From assembly GCF_017744155.1 (NCBI RefSeq), contig NZ_JAGHQT010000012.1:42997-106996 (forward strand): 64,000 nt of DNA, given 5' to 3'. Within the stretch, counting starts at the first letter, position 1; every line of letters begins with the position of its first letter. Below are positions 17,817 through 27,768 of the stretch, in pieces. Under the pieces are notes generated by a model. It saw only the letters and a program-made list of their open reading frames with translations. It was not told where the DNA came from and ran no database searches. The position numbers were made by a program, and so were the translations under genes. Source of the DNA: Endozoicomonas sp. G2_1 (GTDB taxonomy: Bacteria > Pseudomonadota > Gammaproteobacteria > Enterobacterales > Alteromonadaceae).

Positions 17817-20800
17817 TTATTTGCTCGCTTCGTAGTGCATGCTAAGTAAAGCAAGCTCGCGCAGTGCAACTGAGAACTGTGCAAACTCATAAGTTTGACT
17901 GGTTCTAAAGTCAGCTAAAATGTGCTGCCAGCGGGCCAGCGGTTGAGCACATTCTTCGAACCATACGTCAAGCATAGCATCAGTATTTTCACTTTCTGGA
18001 CAGATAGTTAATACCGCTGCGGTCAACAAGCGCTGCTGCCAATCGAGGTCTTCTCTAAATGACGCACGCGCTAGTGCTTGCCAGTGGTTTGCAACCGGTT
18101 GACGGGTAATTTGATCCAAGAACCAGTGCAACTCTAGGCGCACACCTAACTTGAAGTACAACTCAGCAACCAGCTCAAGCGGCTTGTTGTGGTTTTGTGC
18201 AAGTTCGGCGATATCCAATACAGAGAACACTGAGCTCAATTGAGCAATCAACTTAGCAATAGCCTTATCAACGCCCGCTTTAACTAAGTCTTTTTCGACA
18301 TGCGTTAACTGTGCGGCTTCTTCTTTGTCTAAGTAGCTTTCTAGTTTTTCGTTGAGCACTTTAAACGACGGCTTGTAGAACTCAATTGTTTGTTCAATGC
18401 TCAAGCTGTGATTGCGATGACGCAAGAACCAACGAGTTGCACGACGAACATTGCGACGCAATTGGAACAACATTTCAGTTTGTACTGCTGTCGAAATCTT
18501 GTTGTCTAGATCTTCAATCACTTGCCATGCATCAGATAACCCGAATACTTCACTGGCAATCGTGTAACAGTTAGCAATTTCAGCAACACTAGCACCAGTT
18601 TCTTCTTGCATGCGGTGAACAAAGTTGAAGCCCATATCGTTGCCGATATCATTCGCTAATCGAGTCGCAATGATTTCTGCGCGAAGTGGGTGATCTTGCA
18701 TTTGATCACTGTATTTTTTCTGTAACTGCTGCGGGAAAGCATTTAACAATAAACGATTGTGATAAGGGTTGTCGGTAATTTCAGGACAAACCAAGTCTTC
18801 TTTTAACACCATTTTACTGTATGCAAGCAATACCGATAACTCTGGACGGGTTAAGCCTTTACCTTGTGCTAAACGCTCAGCGATTTCGTCATCACTTGGG
18901 ATAAATTCCAAACCGCGGTCAAGCTTACCAGTGCGCTCTAATTCGTGAATAAAGCGAATTTGCTCTTTGAGCTGATCAGCGCCGCGCAAATTAGTGATCG
19001 ACAACGAATGCGTTTGGCGATAACAGTTAGTGAGTACGATATCAGCAACATCATCGGTCATATCGTAAAGTAACTTGTTGCGTTGCTTAACGGTTAAATC
19101 ACCGCTTTGGACTAAGCCGTTGAGTAAGATCTTGATGTTAACTTCGTTATCTGAACAGTCGACACCACCAACGTTATCAACCGAGTCGGTGTTCATACGA
19201 CCGCCATTAGCAGCGTACTCAATACGGCCCAACTGAGTTAAACCTAAGTTACCACCTTCACCAACGATTTTCGCTTGTAACTCATTGCCGTTGATACGCA
19301 AGCTATCGTTAGCACGGTCACCTACTTCCAAGTGGCTTTCAGTCGCACCCTTGACATAAGTACCAATACCACCGTTCCACAACAAGTCGACCTTCATTTT
19401 CAAAATCGCTTGAATCAACTCGTTAGGTGCCATTGATTGCTTTTGAGTACCCACCATTTTCTTAATTTCAGGGGTCAATTTAATTGACTTCGCTGAACGA
19501 TTGAAAATGCCGCCACCCTCAGAAATTAATTTCTGGTTGTAGTCTGTCCAAGAGCAACCTGGGGTATTAAACAAACGCTCACGTTCTACATAAGAGCTCG
19601 CCGCATCTGGGTTCGGGTCGATGAAAATATGCAAATGGTTAAATGCCGCTTGTAAGCGAATGTGCTTAGATAGCAGCATACCGTTACCAAATACATCACC
19701 GGCCATATCACCAACACCAATCGCGGTGAAGTCTGTGGTTTGACAGTCAATATCCATCTCGCGGAAGTGACGCTTAACCGACTCCCATGCACCGCGAGCA
19801 GTAATACCCATGCCTTTGTGGTCATAGCCAACACTACCACCAGAGGCAAAGGCATCGCCCATCCAGAAGTTGTATTCTTCAGAGATGCCATTAGCGATAT
19901 CAGAGAAAGTTGCTGTACCTTTATCGGCAGCAACAACTAAGTACGGGTCATCTTCATCGTGACGAACCACGTTTTCTGGGTAAACCACTTCACCAGCAAC
20001 AATGTTGTCAGTGATATCGAGTAAACCGCGAATAAAGGTGCGGTAGCACTCTTTACCTGCTTCAAATACTTCTTCACGAGTACCGTTAGGCAACTGCTTA
20101 CAAACAAAACCACCTTTTGCACCAACAGGTACAATTACCGTGTTTTTAACTTGCTGTGCTTTAACTAGACCCAGTACTTCGGTACGGAAATCTTCTCGGC
20201 GATCTGACCAACGCAAACCACCACGAGCAACTTTACCACCGCGCAAATGAACACCTTCAATTTGCGGCGAGTAAACAAAAATTTCAAACTTGGGAATCGG
20301 TTGTGGGATCTCACTAATTTGCTCAGGTAAAATCTTAAATGAGATGTATGATTTAAGCTGATTTTCGTTGTTGGTTTGGAAATAGTTAGTACGAATAGTC
20401 GCACTCATCATTTCAACAAAACGACGAATAATGCGGTCATCATCAAGGTTAGCAACGTGTTCTAACGACGCTTCAACATCGGCCAGTACTTTTTCAATCG
20501 CTTTTGGCTTAAGCTTAGTGCTAGGGTCAAAGCGCAAGTTAAAGTACTTAATTAGCAATTCGGCAAGATTAGGGTAACGGGCAAACGTATCTTCAATATA
20601 GCTTTGGCTAAAAGTACCGCCAATTTGACGCTCGTACTTGGCAAATGCACGTAAAATAGACACTTCACGGCCAGCTAAACCAGCGCCTAAAATCAAGCGG
20701 TTAAAGCCGTCATCTTCTAAATCGCCCTGCCACACCTTGGCAAACGCGTCTTGGAATAAGGTTTGCATCTTGGCTAAGTCAAACTCGCCGTCACCTGTCA

Positions 20801-22658
20801 GCAACATTGAGAAGTCTAAAATCCAATTAGCTTCGCCGTCAGCAGTCATCACAGCGTATGGGCTCTCACCAATGACGCGCAGACCGAAGTTCTCTAACAT
20901 AGGCAAGACATCAGAAAGATGCAGTGGCTCACCTGTGTGGAACAGTTTTAATTTAACAAAACGACTGCCCGCTTTTTCTTCTTGCGGTTGATAGAACAAC
21001 ATTTCAAGCTTGTTGTCATCAGAAAGCGCTTCAAGCTTTTCAATATCGACAATCGCTGAGCCCGGTAAGACTTCGTCTTTGTACGATTGCGGGAAACGAG
21101 CGTATTTTGAGCTTAAGGCTTTTGCTTGTGCTTCACCTTTGTTCGCCTTTAATGCGTCGGTTAATTTGTCATCCCAGCTACGCGCTGCTTCGTTCAAATT
21201 CTTTTCAATTTCTTTCACATTGATATCTGCTTTAGTTGAGTCAACTCGCACGATGTAATGGGTACGCGCTTGTACTGACTCAGAGAAGTAAGTGGTAAAT
21301 TCAACTTCTTGTTTACTGCCAAAGGCTTCTTGTAACAGCTTTTGAGTTTCAATTCTCAGTTTCGTGTTATAACGCTCACGCGGCACGTAAACCATACAAG
21401 AGTAGAAGCGATTAAAGGTATCGCGACGAACGAATAAGCCAGAGTAATCGCGCTCTTGCATTTGCAATACGCCAAGTACGTTTTGCAGCAGCTCAGGTAC
21501 CGTCGACTGTAAAATTTCATCGCGCGGATAAGTTTCAAGAATGTTGATCAATGACTTGTATGCGTGGCTGCCTTTGGCAAAGCCAGATGAATCACAAACC
21601 GACGCTACTTTTGACTTAATTAATGGTAAATCTAAGGCGCTGTTGGTGTAATAAGCAGAACCGAATAAACCGATAAAGCGCTCTTCACCAATAACATTGC
21701 CTTTTTCGTCAAAGCGCTTAACACCAATGTAGTCAATCAAGGCTGGACGATGAACGCGTGAACGAGAGTTTGACTTAGTCAAAATCAACGGGCTTGAACC
21801 AAACGCGGCATCGCGTGCTGATTCACCTAAACCTGAAAGCAAACGCTCTTTGCTCGCTTTTGAGTTTTTCATTAAACCTAAGCTTGAATCAGCAACTGGT
21901 TGTAAAGCAACATCGCCTTTGAGCGCTTTAACGTCGTAGCCGCGATAGCCCATTAAGGTGAAGTTGTTATTGGCAAGCCAAGTTAAAAATTCTAAGGCAT
22001 CTTTCTTTTCTTGTGCTGAACAAGGCAGTTTTGCCGATTTCATCTCAGCAATAACTTGATTTAAGCGCTCAAGCATTGGCTGCCAATCAGTTACGGTTAA
22101 CGAAATATCGCTAACTACTGATGCGAGTTCTTTGGCCAACTCGTCTAATTGCGCTTGGTCAGCTAAACGATCGATTTCAATGAAGAAAACAGTTTCAACT
22201 AGAGCTGTATTTAACGATTCATCAGTCGCTGCTGCCAACTGCACGATTTGATTGTTGTCATCGCGAACAATTTTAATTGGGCTGTTTAGCATTAAGTGCG
22301 GTGACAAACCTTGGCGGTTCAAAGCAATGCGCAACGAATCAACTAAAAATGGCATATCGCTAACGATAACTTCAACAATCGTATGGCTTGATTTCCAACC
22401 GTGCTTCGATACTTCTGGGTTAAAAACTTTAATTACTGGGGTCTGATCTTTGTGACCATTTAATGAGTTCCACAAACTCAACGTGGCACCATACACATCG
22501 CTGTCATTGCGATTATTTAAATCGTGACTAGAGATGTTGCCATATAGTAATTGGGTAAATTGCTCTACAAGCGGTGCTGTTTCATTAGGAACTTTTTGCT
22601 GTATTAACTGTGCTACATTTTTCAGAATGACTGAAGGTAAGCCGTCTACTAACGCCAT
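17817..22658 (-). CDS. NAD-specific glutamate dehydrogenase, large (180-kDa) type
   Basis: At 1613 residues this belongs to the large NAD-dependent glutamate dehydrogenases that oxidise glutamate to 2-oxoglutarate and ammonia. The N-terminal half holds ACT-like regulatory modules (VIVSDMPFLVDSLRIALNR near residue 90). The catalytic part starts near residue 800 with GGKVARGGLRWSDRREDFR and VPVGAKGGFV, then FTAIGVGDMAGDVFGNGM and KIVGEGGNLG in the dinucleotide-binding domain. The C-terminal ~400 residues are helical. It stands alone between a terminator and a 300-base leader, and with gabT/gabD at 52 kb it fits amino acids as carbon source. Confidence 0.95.
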   Translation of the reverse strand: MALVDGLPSVILKNVAQLIQQKVPNETAPLVEQFTQLLYGNISSHDLNNRNDSDVYGATLSLWNSLNGHKDQTPVIKVFNPEVSKHGWKSSHTIVEVIVSDMPFLVDSLRIALNRQGLSPHLMLNSPIKIVRDDNNQIVQLAAATDESLNTALVETVFFIEIDRLADQAQLDELAKELASVVSDISLTVTDWQPMLERLNQVIAEMKSAKLPCSAQEKKDALEFLTWLANNNFTLMGYRGYDVKALKGDVALQPVADSSLGLMKNSKASKERLLSGLGESARDAAFGSSPLILTKSNSRSRVHRPALIDYIGVKRFDEKGNVIGEERFIGLFGSAYYTNSALDLPLIKSKVASVCDSSGFAKGSHAYKSLINILETYPRDEILQSTVPELLQNVLGVLQMQERDYSGLFVRRDTFNRFYSCMVYVPRERYNTKLRIETQKLLQEAFGSKQEVEFTTYFSESVQARTHYIVRVDSTKADINVKEIEKNLNEAARSWDDKLTDALKANKGEAQAKALSSKYARFPQSYKDEVLPGSAIVDIEKLEALSDDNKLEMLFYQPQEEKAGSRFVKLKLFHTGEPLHLSDVLPMLENFGLRVIGESPYAVMTADGEANWILDFSMLLTGDGEFDLAKMQTLFQDAFAKVWQGDLEDDGFNRLILGAGLAGREVSILRAFAKYERQIGGTFSQSYIEDTFARYPNLAELLIKYFNLRFDPSTKLKPKAIEKVLADVEASLEHVANLDDDRIIRRFVEMMSATIRTNYFQTNNENQLKSYISFKILPEQISEIPQPIPKFEIFVYSPQIEGVHLRGGKVARGGLRWSDRREDFRTEVLGLVKAQQVKNTVIVPVGAKGGFVCKQLPNGTREEVFEAGKECYRTFIRGLLDITDNIVAGEVVYPENVVRHDEDDPYLVVAADKGTATFSDIANGISEEYNFWMGDAFASGGSVGYDHKGMGITARGAWESVKRHFREMDIDCQTTDFTAIGVGDMAGDVFGNGMLLSKHIRLQAAFNHLHIFIDPNPDAASSYVERERLFNTPGCSWTDYNQKLISEGGGIFNRSAKSIKLTPEIKKMVGTQKQSMAPNELIQAILKMKVDLLWNGGIGTYVKGATESHLEVGDRANDSLRINGNELQAKIVGEGGNLGLTQLGRIEYAANGGRMNTDSVDNVGGVDCSDNEVNIKILLNGLVQSGDLTVKQRNKLLYDMTDDVADIVLTNCYRQTHSLSITNLRGADQLKEQIRFIHELERTGKLDRGLEFIPSDDEIAERLAQGKGLTRPELSVLLAYSKMVLKEDLVCPEITDNPYHNRLLLNAFPQQLQKKYSDQMQDHPLRAEIIATRLANDIGNDMGFNFVHRMQEETGASVAEIANCYTIASEVFGLSDAWQVIEDLDNKISTAVQTEMLFQLRRNVRRATRWFLRHRNHSLSIEQTIEFYKPSFKVLNEKLESYLDKEEAAQLTHVEKDLVKAGVDKAIAKLIAQLSSVFSVLDIAELAQNHNKPLELVAELYFKLGVRLELHWFLDQITRQPVANHWQALARASFREDLDWQQRLLTAAVLTICPESENTDAMLDVWFEECAQPLARWQHILADFRTSQTYEFAQFSVALRELALLSMHYEASK

Positions 22659-22958
22659 GCCGTTTTCCTTTTGGATAAAACGAAATTAATTATTATCTTG
22701 TTTGTCTTTATGTTGAATTGCTCAACAAGCCCGACCAGCTGGCCTATGCCAACAGGTTATAGCATAGATCATTATCGGGATTTTATTAATAATGTTAAGG
22801 GATTGCGAGCGTTTTTTTACAAGGTAGGGCCACTGGGATATGCAATATTTGAGGAAGGTTATAACCTAGGTAATTGTTTATATGAGTTGCTTGAATAGAA
22901 AATGGCCTTACGGCCATTTTCTTGATTAATTATGCAGCTTTTGAGTAAAGCAAATACA
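22659..22958. other. gap between NAD-GDH and the RND cluster
   Basis: The gap holds the gdh leader (AAGGAA ribosome site before its ATG on the minus strand) and a hairpin at 22898-22921. A 75-codon plus-strand reading frame here is not convincing because it would be antisense to the gdh promoter and has no ribosome site. No RNA gene was recognised. Confidence 0.5.
22898..22921 (-). terminator. terminator hairpin after the RND gene
   Basis: A perfect 10-base stem (GAAAATGGCC with its complement) and 4-base loop, 38 bases beyond the stop of the minus-strand RND gene. The T-rich part lies within the 3' arm; no long T run follows on either strand, so strength is uncertain and it could work in both directions. 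Confidence 0.6.
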
Positions 22959-25283
22959 CTAATTATTTTTCTTAATTTGCTTGGCGTCTGGCCATAAGAA
23001 ACTCGCTAGTGCTGGCAGTACGATGACCGCTGCTAACATGTTGACTAAGAACATGAAAGTTAACAAGATGCCCATATCAACTTGGAATTTCAAATCAGAG
23101 AAGAACCAAGTTGAAACACCTATCGCCAACGTAATACCCGTGATTAACACAGCACTACCGCGCTCTTTAAGTGCAGCTAAATACGCTTCAGCAACGGTTT
23201 CACCATCACTTAAACGCTGGCTCATCGTCGACAAGATATAAATACCGTAGTCAACGCCAATACCAACACCTAACGCGATAACCGGCAAGGTTGATACGGT
23301 TAAGCCAATTTCAAGCACGGTCATTAACCATTGTGCCAATGTCGATACCACGAATAATGGCAGTACCACAGAAATTGTTGCACGCACGCTTCTAAAGCTC
23401 AATAAGCACAATACGATTACCGCAGCATATACGTAAATCATCATGGGGATTTGAGCTGCCTCTACCGCTTCATTGGTTGCGGCCATTACACCAACAGGAC
23501 CCGATGCTAATTTAAACTGCAAATCTTCAGTGTTCATTTCTTCAGACAGAAGTTTAACTTGCTTAACAATACGATTAATTGTTTCAGCTTTGTGATCTTC
23601 TAAGAACAAGATCACTGGCATAACACTACAATCACTATTTAATAAGCCACTTGACGTCGGCACACGAGCAATCGACTGCACTAAGCTTTGTTGATTACGC
23701 GGTAATACGCGCCACTTTGGATTAGCTTCGTTGTAGCCTGAGTTAACAATCTTGGCTATTGACGCCAAACTAGCAGCAGACTGAACCCCTTCTACGTTCT
23801 CCATACGCCATTGGAACTCGTCAATCACGCTGACGTAGTCGTGGTAGGTACAAGCGCTTTCGGTGGTCTCAACAATCACTGACATGTAATCAACGCTGAT
23901 AGCGTATTTGTCGGTAATTAAGAAGGTATCTTGGTTATAGCGAGAGTGTTCGTGCAGCGCTGGTGCCCCGGCGTGCAACTCACCAATTTTCATGTCTTGT
24001 GAAAAGTGCAAGCCAAAGGCAAATAGCACTGCCGTGAAAACCAGAATGAAAGTAGCCAAACGACGATTGGCGACTAACGCTAACGTTTTCCAAACTGGTG
24101 ATTCTTTTTCCTGATCATCGCCCTCTTTACGGTTAATAGTCACGTAAGACACCAACAACGGCAATAACACTAAGTTGGTTAAAATAATAACCGCGACACC
24201 CAAAGACGCAGTAATCGCAAGTTCGCGAATAATACCGATATCGATAGCCAATAAGGTCAAGAAGCCAACGGTATCTGAAAGCAAAGCAACGCCGCCTGGA
24301 ACCAATAACGCTCGGAAGCTGAACTGAGCCGCTTCTTTGCTGTTGTAACCTTGCGCCACTTTTTTGCCAATAGAGTTGATCATCTGAACCGCGTGGCTTA
24401 CACCAATCGCAAAGACTAAGAACGGCACTAAAATTGACATTGGGTCAAGGCCAAAGCCTAAACTAGATAACATACCAATTTGCCAAACCACAGCAATCAG
24501 TGAACAAACAATTGGTAAAATAGTCAGTTTTAATGAATGACAGAAGAAGTACACCATAAAGGCGGTAATTAGGATGGCAACGCCAAAGAATAAAACAACT
24601 TCTTTAGCGCCGTTGGCAACATCGCCAATCATTTTGGCAAAGCCGATGACGTGAACAGTAATACCGTCTTTCTCATATTCGCCGCGAACTTCTGTTTCAA
24701 GTTGCTCAGCAAAAGCGATGGTGTTCAACTTTTCGTTAGTTTGAGGATCAATGTCCATCAACGAGGCCGTTACCATCGCACAAGTGTAATCGTCAGAAAC
24801 GATGCGGCCGACAATACCGGCTTTGTCGATATTACTGCGAACAGTTGCCAAACCGCGTTCGTCCGCTTTAAAGTCGGCCGGAATCACAGGGCCACCGGCA
24901 AAGCCATCTTCAACAACTTCGGTAAAGCGAGTGCTAGGCGAATAAAGTGATTTAACCTGAGTACGAGCGACACCAGGGATAAAAAATAATTTGTCGTGAA
25001 CACCTTTAAGTGAAGTAAAGAACTTCTCGTTAAAAATATCGCCTTCGCTGTTACATACCGAAATCAAAATATTATTGGCACCGCCAAAGTTCTCAGCGTG
25101 CTTTAAATACGTTTTCATGTAACTGTGATTAAGCGGAATGTTTTTGGTAAATGAAGCGTCAAGCTTAATGTTGGTTGCTTGATATGCCAAACCAATGGTG
25201 GTCAACAAAAACAGCAGTAAAACTGCGATACGATGTCGAAATATGGTAATTTCTATTCGATTGATTAAAGAATTAACTGTCAT
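22959..25283 (-). CDS. RND-superfamily (MMPL-type) transporter
   Basis: The 774-residue inner-membrane protein has the RND layout: one N-terminal helix, a large periplasmic loop (about 40-240), five helices, a second N-helix (about 410), a second loop, and five more helices. Repeated GxG/GVDYGIYI patterns (ALGVGIGVDYGIYILSTM) in helix 4-like segments fit the proton-relay region of the MMPL/HpnN type, which moves lipids or hydrophobic molecules rather than drugs. No periplasmic adaptor or TolC is encoded nearby. It follows the Ycf48-like gene by 4 bases. Confidence 0.85.
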   Translation of the reverse strand: MTVNSLINRIEITIFRHRIAVLLLFLLTTIGLAYQATNIKLDASFTKNIPLNHSYMKTYLKHAENFGGANNILISVCNSEGDIFNEKFFTSLKGVHDKLFFIPGVARTQVKSLYSPSTRFTEVVEDGFAGGPVIPADFKADERGLATVRSNIDKAGIVGRIVSDDYTCAMVTASLMDIDPQTNEKLNTIAFAEQLETEVRGEYEKDGITVHVIGFAKMIGDVANGAKEVVLFFGVAILITAFMVYFFCHSLKLTILPIVCSLIAVVWQIGMLSSLGFGLDPMSILVPFLVFAIGVSHAVQMINSIGKKVAQGYNSKEAAQFSFRALLVPGGVALLSDTVGFLTLLAIDIGIIRELAITASLGVAVIILTNLVLLPLLVSYVTINRKEGDDQEKESPVWKTLALVANRRLATFILVFTAVLFAFGLHFSQDMKIGELHAGAPALHEHSRYNQDTFLITDKYAISVDYMSVIVETTESACTYHDYVSVIDEFQWRMENVEGVQSAASLASIAKIVNSGYNEANPKWRVLPRNQQSLVQSIARVPTSSGLLNSDCSVMPVILFLEDHKAETINRIVKQVKLLSEEMNTEDLQFKLASGPVGVMAATNEAVEAAQIPMMIYVYAAVIVLCLLSFRSVRATISVVLPLFVVSTLAQWLMTVLEIGLTVSTLPVIALGVGIGVDYGIYILSTMSQRLSDGETVAEAYLAALKERGSAVLITGITLAIGVSTWFFSDLKFQVDMGILLTFMFLVNMLAAVIVLPALASFLWPDAKQIKKNN

Positions 25284-25287
25284 AATT

Positions 25288-26295
25288 TTACTTGTCTATT
25301 GTAATTGTTTTAATACCAACATCCGAAACAGCAATAAGCTTGTTTTGAAACCAAACGCCAGCAACGAGTGACTTACCATCTGCTTGTCGGTGTTCAACAA
25401 AGCTCTGACCATCGTCATCACTAACCAACAAAGTACCACTGTTACCCAAGACTAAAAGGCGATTATCGTCCACTAACACCACGTCATTGAGCAAAGCGGT
25501 GGTATCAGTTTTAGACATTTGCCAAGGCGTGCCATTGCGCAAGCTACGGAAAACGTGGCCGCGTAAGCCAACCACAACTAAATTACCCGCTTGTGTTCTA
25601 ACAATATCGAAAAACGAGCCTTGATAAATTTCATCGAATGCTTGCCAAGTTTTACCAAAATCATTGCTTTTAGCCATCAAACCTAGCTCGCCAGCTAAGT
25701 ACAAAGTGCGGCCATCCGTTTCAATGCGGTTAAAGTGAGGTAAAATGCTACCGCGTTCATCTAAGTATAAAGCCTCATCTTCGAGCTTTAATTCTTCCAA
25801 GTATTCAACATCTTCTACCGGTAGTAGTTCACCGTGAAATTCGTATTGCCAATTTTGGCCGCCGTCTTCAGTGCGGTAAACTTGGCCATAAGCGCCAACA
25901 GCCATGCCTTGGTCAGCATTTTTAAATACAACGTCTAACAGCGGCTTTTCAACCTCGGGAAGGTATTGCTGCACTTGCCAGCTCTGCCCCGCATCCTCAG
26001 TTTTTAAAATAGTGGCATCGTGACCCACTGCCCAACCTGTATTGGCATCAATAAAGAAAACAGACGTCAGCATTGATGTTACCGGCACTTGTGCTTGTTG
26101 CCAGTTTTGTCCATCTGTCGACAGTAAAATATGCCCTCGATCACCGACTGCAACTAATTTGCCTGCCGGCGTTAAAGCAATATCCAATAACAATGACTTA
26201 CTCGCCAATGGCGCTTGCCACGCTTGTTTTGGCTCAGCCGCCACTGTGGGCAACAGCATCACTAAACTAATAACGGTAACGAATAACTGTCTCAT
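25288..26295 (-). CDS. Ycf48-like beta-propeller protein (exported)
   Basis: The start at 26295 gives 335 residues with a GAGAGG ribosome site and a signal peptide ending near TVAAEPK. The body consists of BNR/Ycf48-type propeller repeats: GWAVGHDATILKTEDAGQSW, GMAVGAYGQVYRTEDGGQNW, and DFGKTWQAF with AELGLMAKS. Relatives of Ycf48 act as assembly factors in plastids, but in proteobacteria this family is found beside RND permeases and DUF1302/DUF1329 genes, so a periplasmic partner of the transporter is likely. That role is an inference. A TTG at 26307 is possible but has no ribosome site. Confidence 0.82.
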   Translation of the reverse strand: MRQLFVTVISLVMLLPTVAAEPKQAWQAPLASKSLLLDIALTPAGKLVAVGDRGHILLSTDGQNWQQAQVPVTSMLTSVFFIDANTGWAVGHDATILKTEDAGQSWQVQQYLPEVEKPLLDVVFKNADQGMAVGAYGQVYRTEDGGQNWQYEFHGELLPVEDVEYLEELKLEDEALYLDERGSILPHFNRIETDGRTLYLAGELGLMAKSNDFGKTWQAFDEIYQGSFFDIVRTQAGNLVVVGLRGHVFRSLRNGTPWQMSKTDTTALLNDVVLVDDNRLLVLGNSGTLLVSDDDGQSFVEHRQADGKSLVAGVWFQNKLIAVSDVGIKTITIDK

Positions 26296-26350
26296 TAATC
26301 CTCTCAATACTTCATATACACGTAAAAAATATTACCTTTCACCAAATGAA

Positions 26351-26374
26351 AACGGCTGACAATTGTCAGCCGTT
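26351..26374 (-). terminator. perfect 24-base palindrome between DUF1329 and Ycf48-like genes
   Basis: The arms AACGGCTGACAA and complement form a near-loopless perfect palindrome followed on the minus strand by TTTTCATTT. It lies 18 bases after the DUF1329 stop and 56 ahead of the Ycf48-like start. It looks like an internal terminator or attenuator that lowers expression of the two downstream genes relative to DUF1302-DUF1329. Confidence 0.65.
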
Positions 26375-26391
26375 TAAGTCATGTTAGTTGA

Positions 26392-27756
26392 TTAACGACG
26401 ACCTTCACGTCTTAGTGCTGAAGGTGTGAACTCTCGTTCAGTGACTTTCGCGTCAAAGTCATACATACTGCTCTGGTTGTCTAAACCACTGGCAATGTAA
26501 CGGCGCGACTGCAAGTCGTGGAACACTTCTAGTGTTAACCATTGAGTTGGCACTTCGTAGTAGTTTACCGAGTGCGCTAAACCAACGCGGTATAGCTCGT
26601 CACGGTTGTCGTAGATGTCAACAACAGCAATTTGCCAACTATCTTCGTCAATAAAGAAAGTACGTTTTTTATAAATATGGCGAGTACCATCTTTTAAGTT
26701 CGCTTCTACTACCCAAACACGGTGCTTCTCGTAACGAACAAATTCTGGGTTGATGTGACCTGGTTGAATTAGATCGTCATATTGAACTTGGTCACTGTGC
26801 AGTTTGTAATCGTTGTATGGAATCAACAATTCTTTTTTACCAACCAAAGTCCAGTTGTAACGATCTGGTGCGCCATTGTACATATCGACGTCATCAGTTG
26901 TTCTCAAGCCATCCGAAGCTGTACTTGGTGCATCATAAGCAACATTAGGTGCACGGCGAACACGACGTTGACCTGTGTTGTATGTCCACGCTTGGCGAGG
27001 CGTTTTTATTTGGTCCATGGTTTCGTGCACAAGTAAAGCAGTACCCGCTAAACGTGCTGGCGCAGTAACTTTTTGCTTAAATTTGAATACCATGTTCTTT
27101 TCTTCTAGCTCTTGCGGTGTAGCATCCGGACGAGAGTAATGGAAGATAATTCTTTCATCGATGGCGATATAGTTGTAGTCACCACCAGCAGTCGGTGAAA
27201 CAACCCCACTGTTACGGCTAACGGTTTCACCGCGATAGCGCAAGATGTGGTTCCAAATAACTTCTAAACCATTAGCAGGGATTGGGAACGGCACACCAAC
27301 AGCAGTGTTGACAACACCGTTACCACCTTCAACTAGTTCAGCTGTTGTCGCATACTTTTTGGTCGCGTCGTAAACAAATTCAGGAAATGCCGCAGAGCGC
27401 TGAGTTGGGTATACATTCATTTTGAAACTATCAGGGTAGGTTTCAAATAATTTAATTTGACCCGGCGATAACAATTCTTTGTACTTATCTAGATTTTGCT
27501 TAGTTACCGTGTACAGCACTTTGTCATTGGGAAATGGATTTGGGTGATGGTCACCTTTTTTGTAGCCGTCTATCGGCTTAGCAATACCACCTGTCCACGC
27601 TGGAATTGAACCATCAGCATTACCTGCGCGCTCTGCACCAATTGGCGTTAATTCTTTACCTAACTTGCTCGCCTCTGCTGAGCTCACTTTAGCAACCGCA
27701 GCGCCGCCAAATAAGGCGCAAGAAACAGCAAGTGATAATAATGTTATTTTTTTCAT
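26392..27756 (-). CDS. DUF1329 family exported protein
   Basis: The 454 residues start with a signal peptide (cleavage near AAVAKVSS) and continue with the family features ELTPIGAERAGNADGSIPAWTGG and repeated Trp/Tyr-rich beta strands such as YNTGQRRVRRAPNVAYD and SDGLRTTDDVDMYNGAPDRYNW. DUF1329 resembles the LolB/LppX lipid-binding fold family in my recollection. It is 12 bases after the DUF1302 gene. A periplasmic carrier of a hydrophobic substrate for the RND pump or the outer-membrane DUF1302 protein is an attractive, untested idea. Confidence 0.88.
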   Translation of the reverse strand: MKKITLLSLAVSCALFGGAAVAKVSSAEASKLGKELTPIGAERAGNADGSIPAWTGGIAKPIDGYKKGDHHPNPFPNDKVLYTVTKQNLDKYKELLSPGQIKLFETYPDSFKMNVYPTQRSAAFPEFVYDATKKYATTAELVEGGNGVVNTAVGVPFPIPANGLEVIWNHILRYRGETVSRNSGVVSPTAGGDYNYIAIDERIIFHYSRPDATPQELEEKNMVFKFKQKVTAPARLAGTALLVHETMDQIKTPRQAWTYNTGQRRVRRAPNVAYDAPSTASDGLRTTDDVDMYNGAPDRYNWTLVGKKELLIPYNDYKLHSDQVQYDDLIQPGHINPEFVRYEKHRVWVVEANLKDGTRHIYKKRTFFIDEDSWQIAVVDIYDNRDELYRVGLAHSVNYYEVPTQWLTLEVFHDLQSRRYIASGLDNQSSMYDFDAKVTEREFTPSALRREGRR

Positions 27757-27768
27757 AAATCTCTGCCT

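Noticed and set aside
19586..19936. 116-codon minus-strand frame inside NAD-GDH
   Set aside because: An alternative-frame shadow of the gdh gene, which has continuous family motifs through the region.
22671..22898. 75-codon plus-strand reading frame between NAD-GDH and the RND gene
   Set aside because: It lies antisense to the gdh leader, has no ribosome site and shows no recognisable domain. The hairpin at its end is explained by the RND transcript end.
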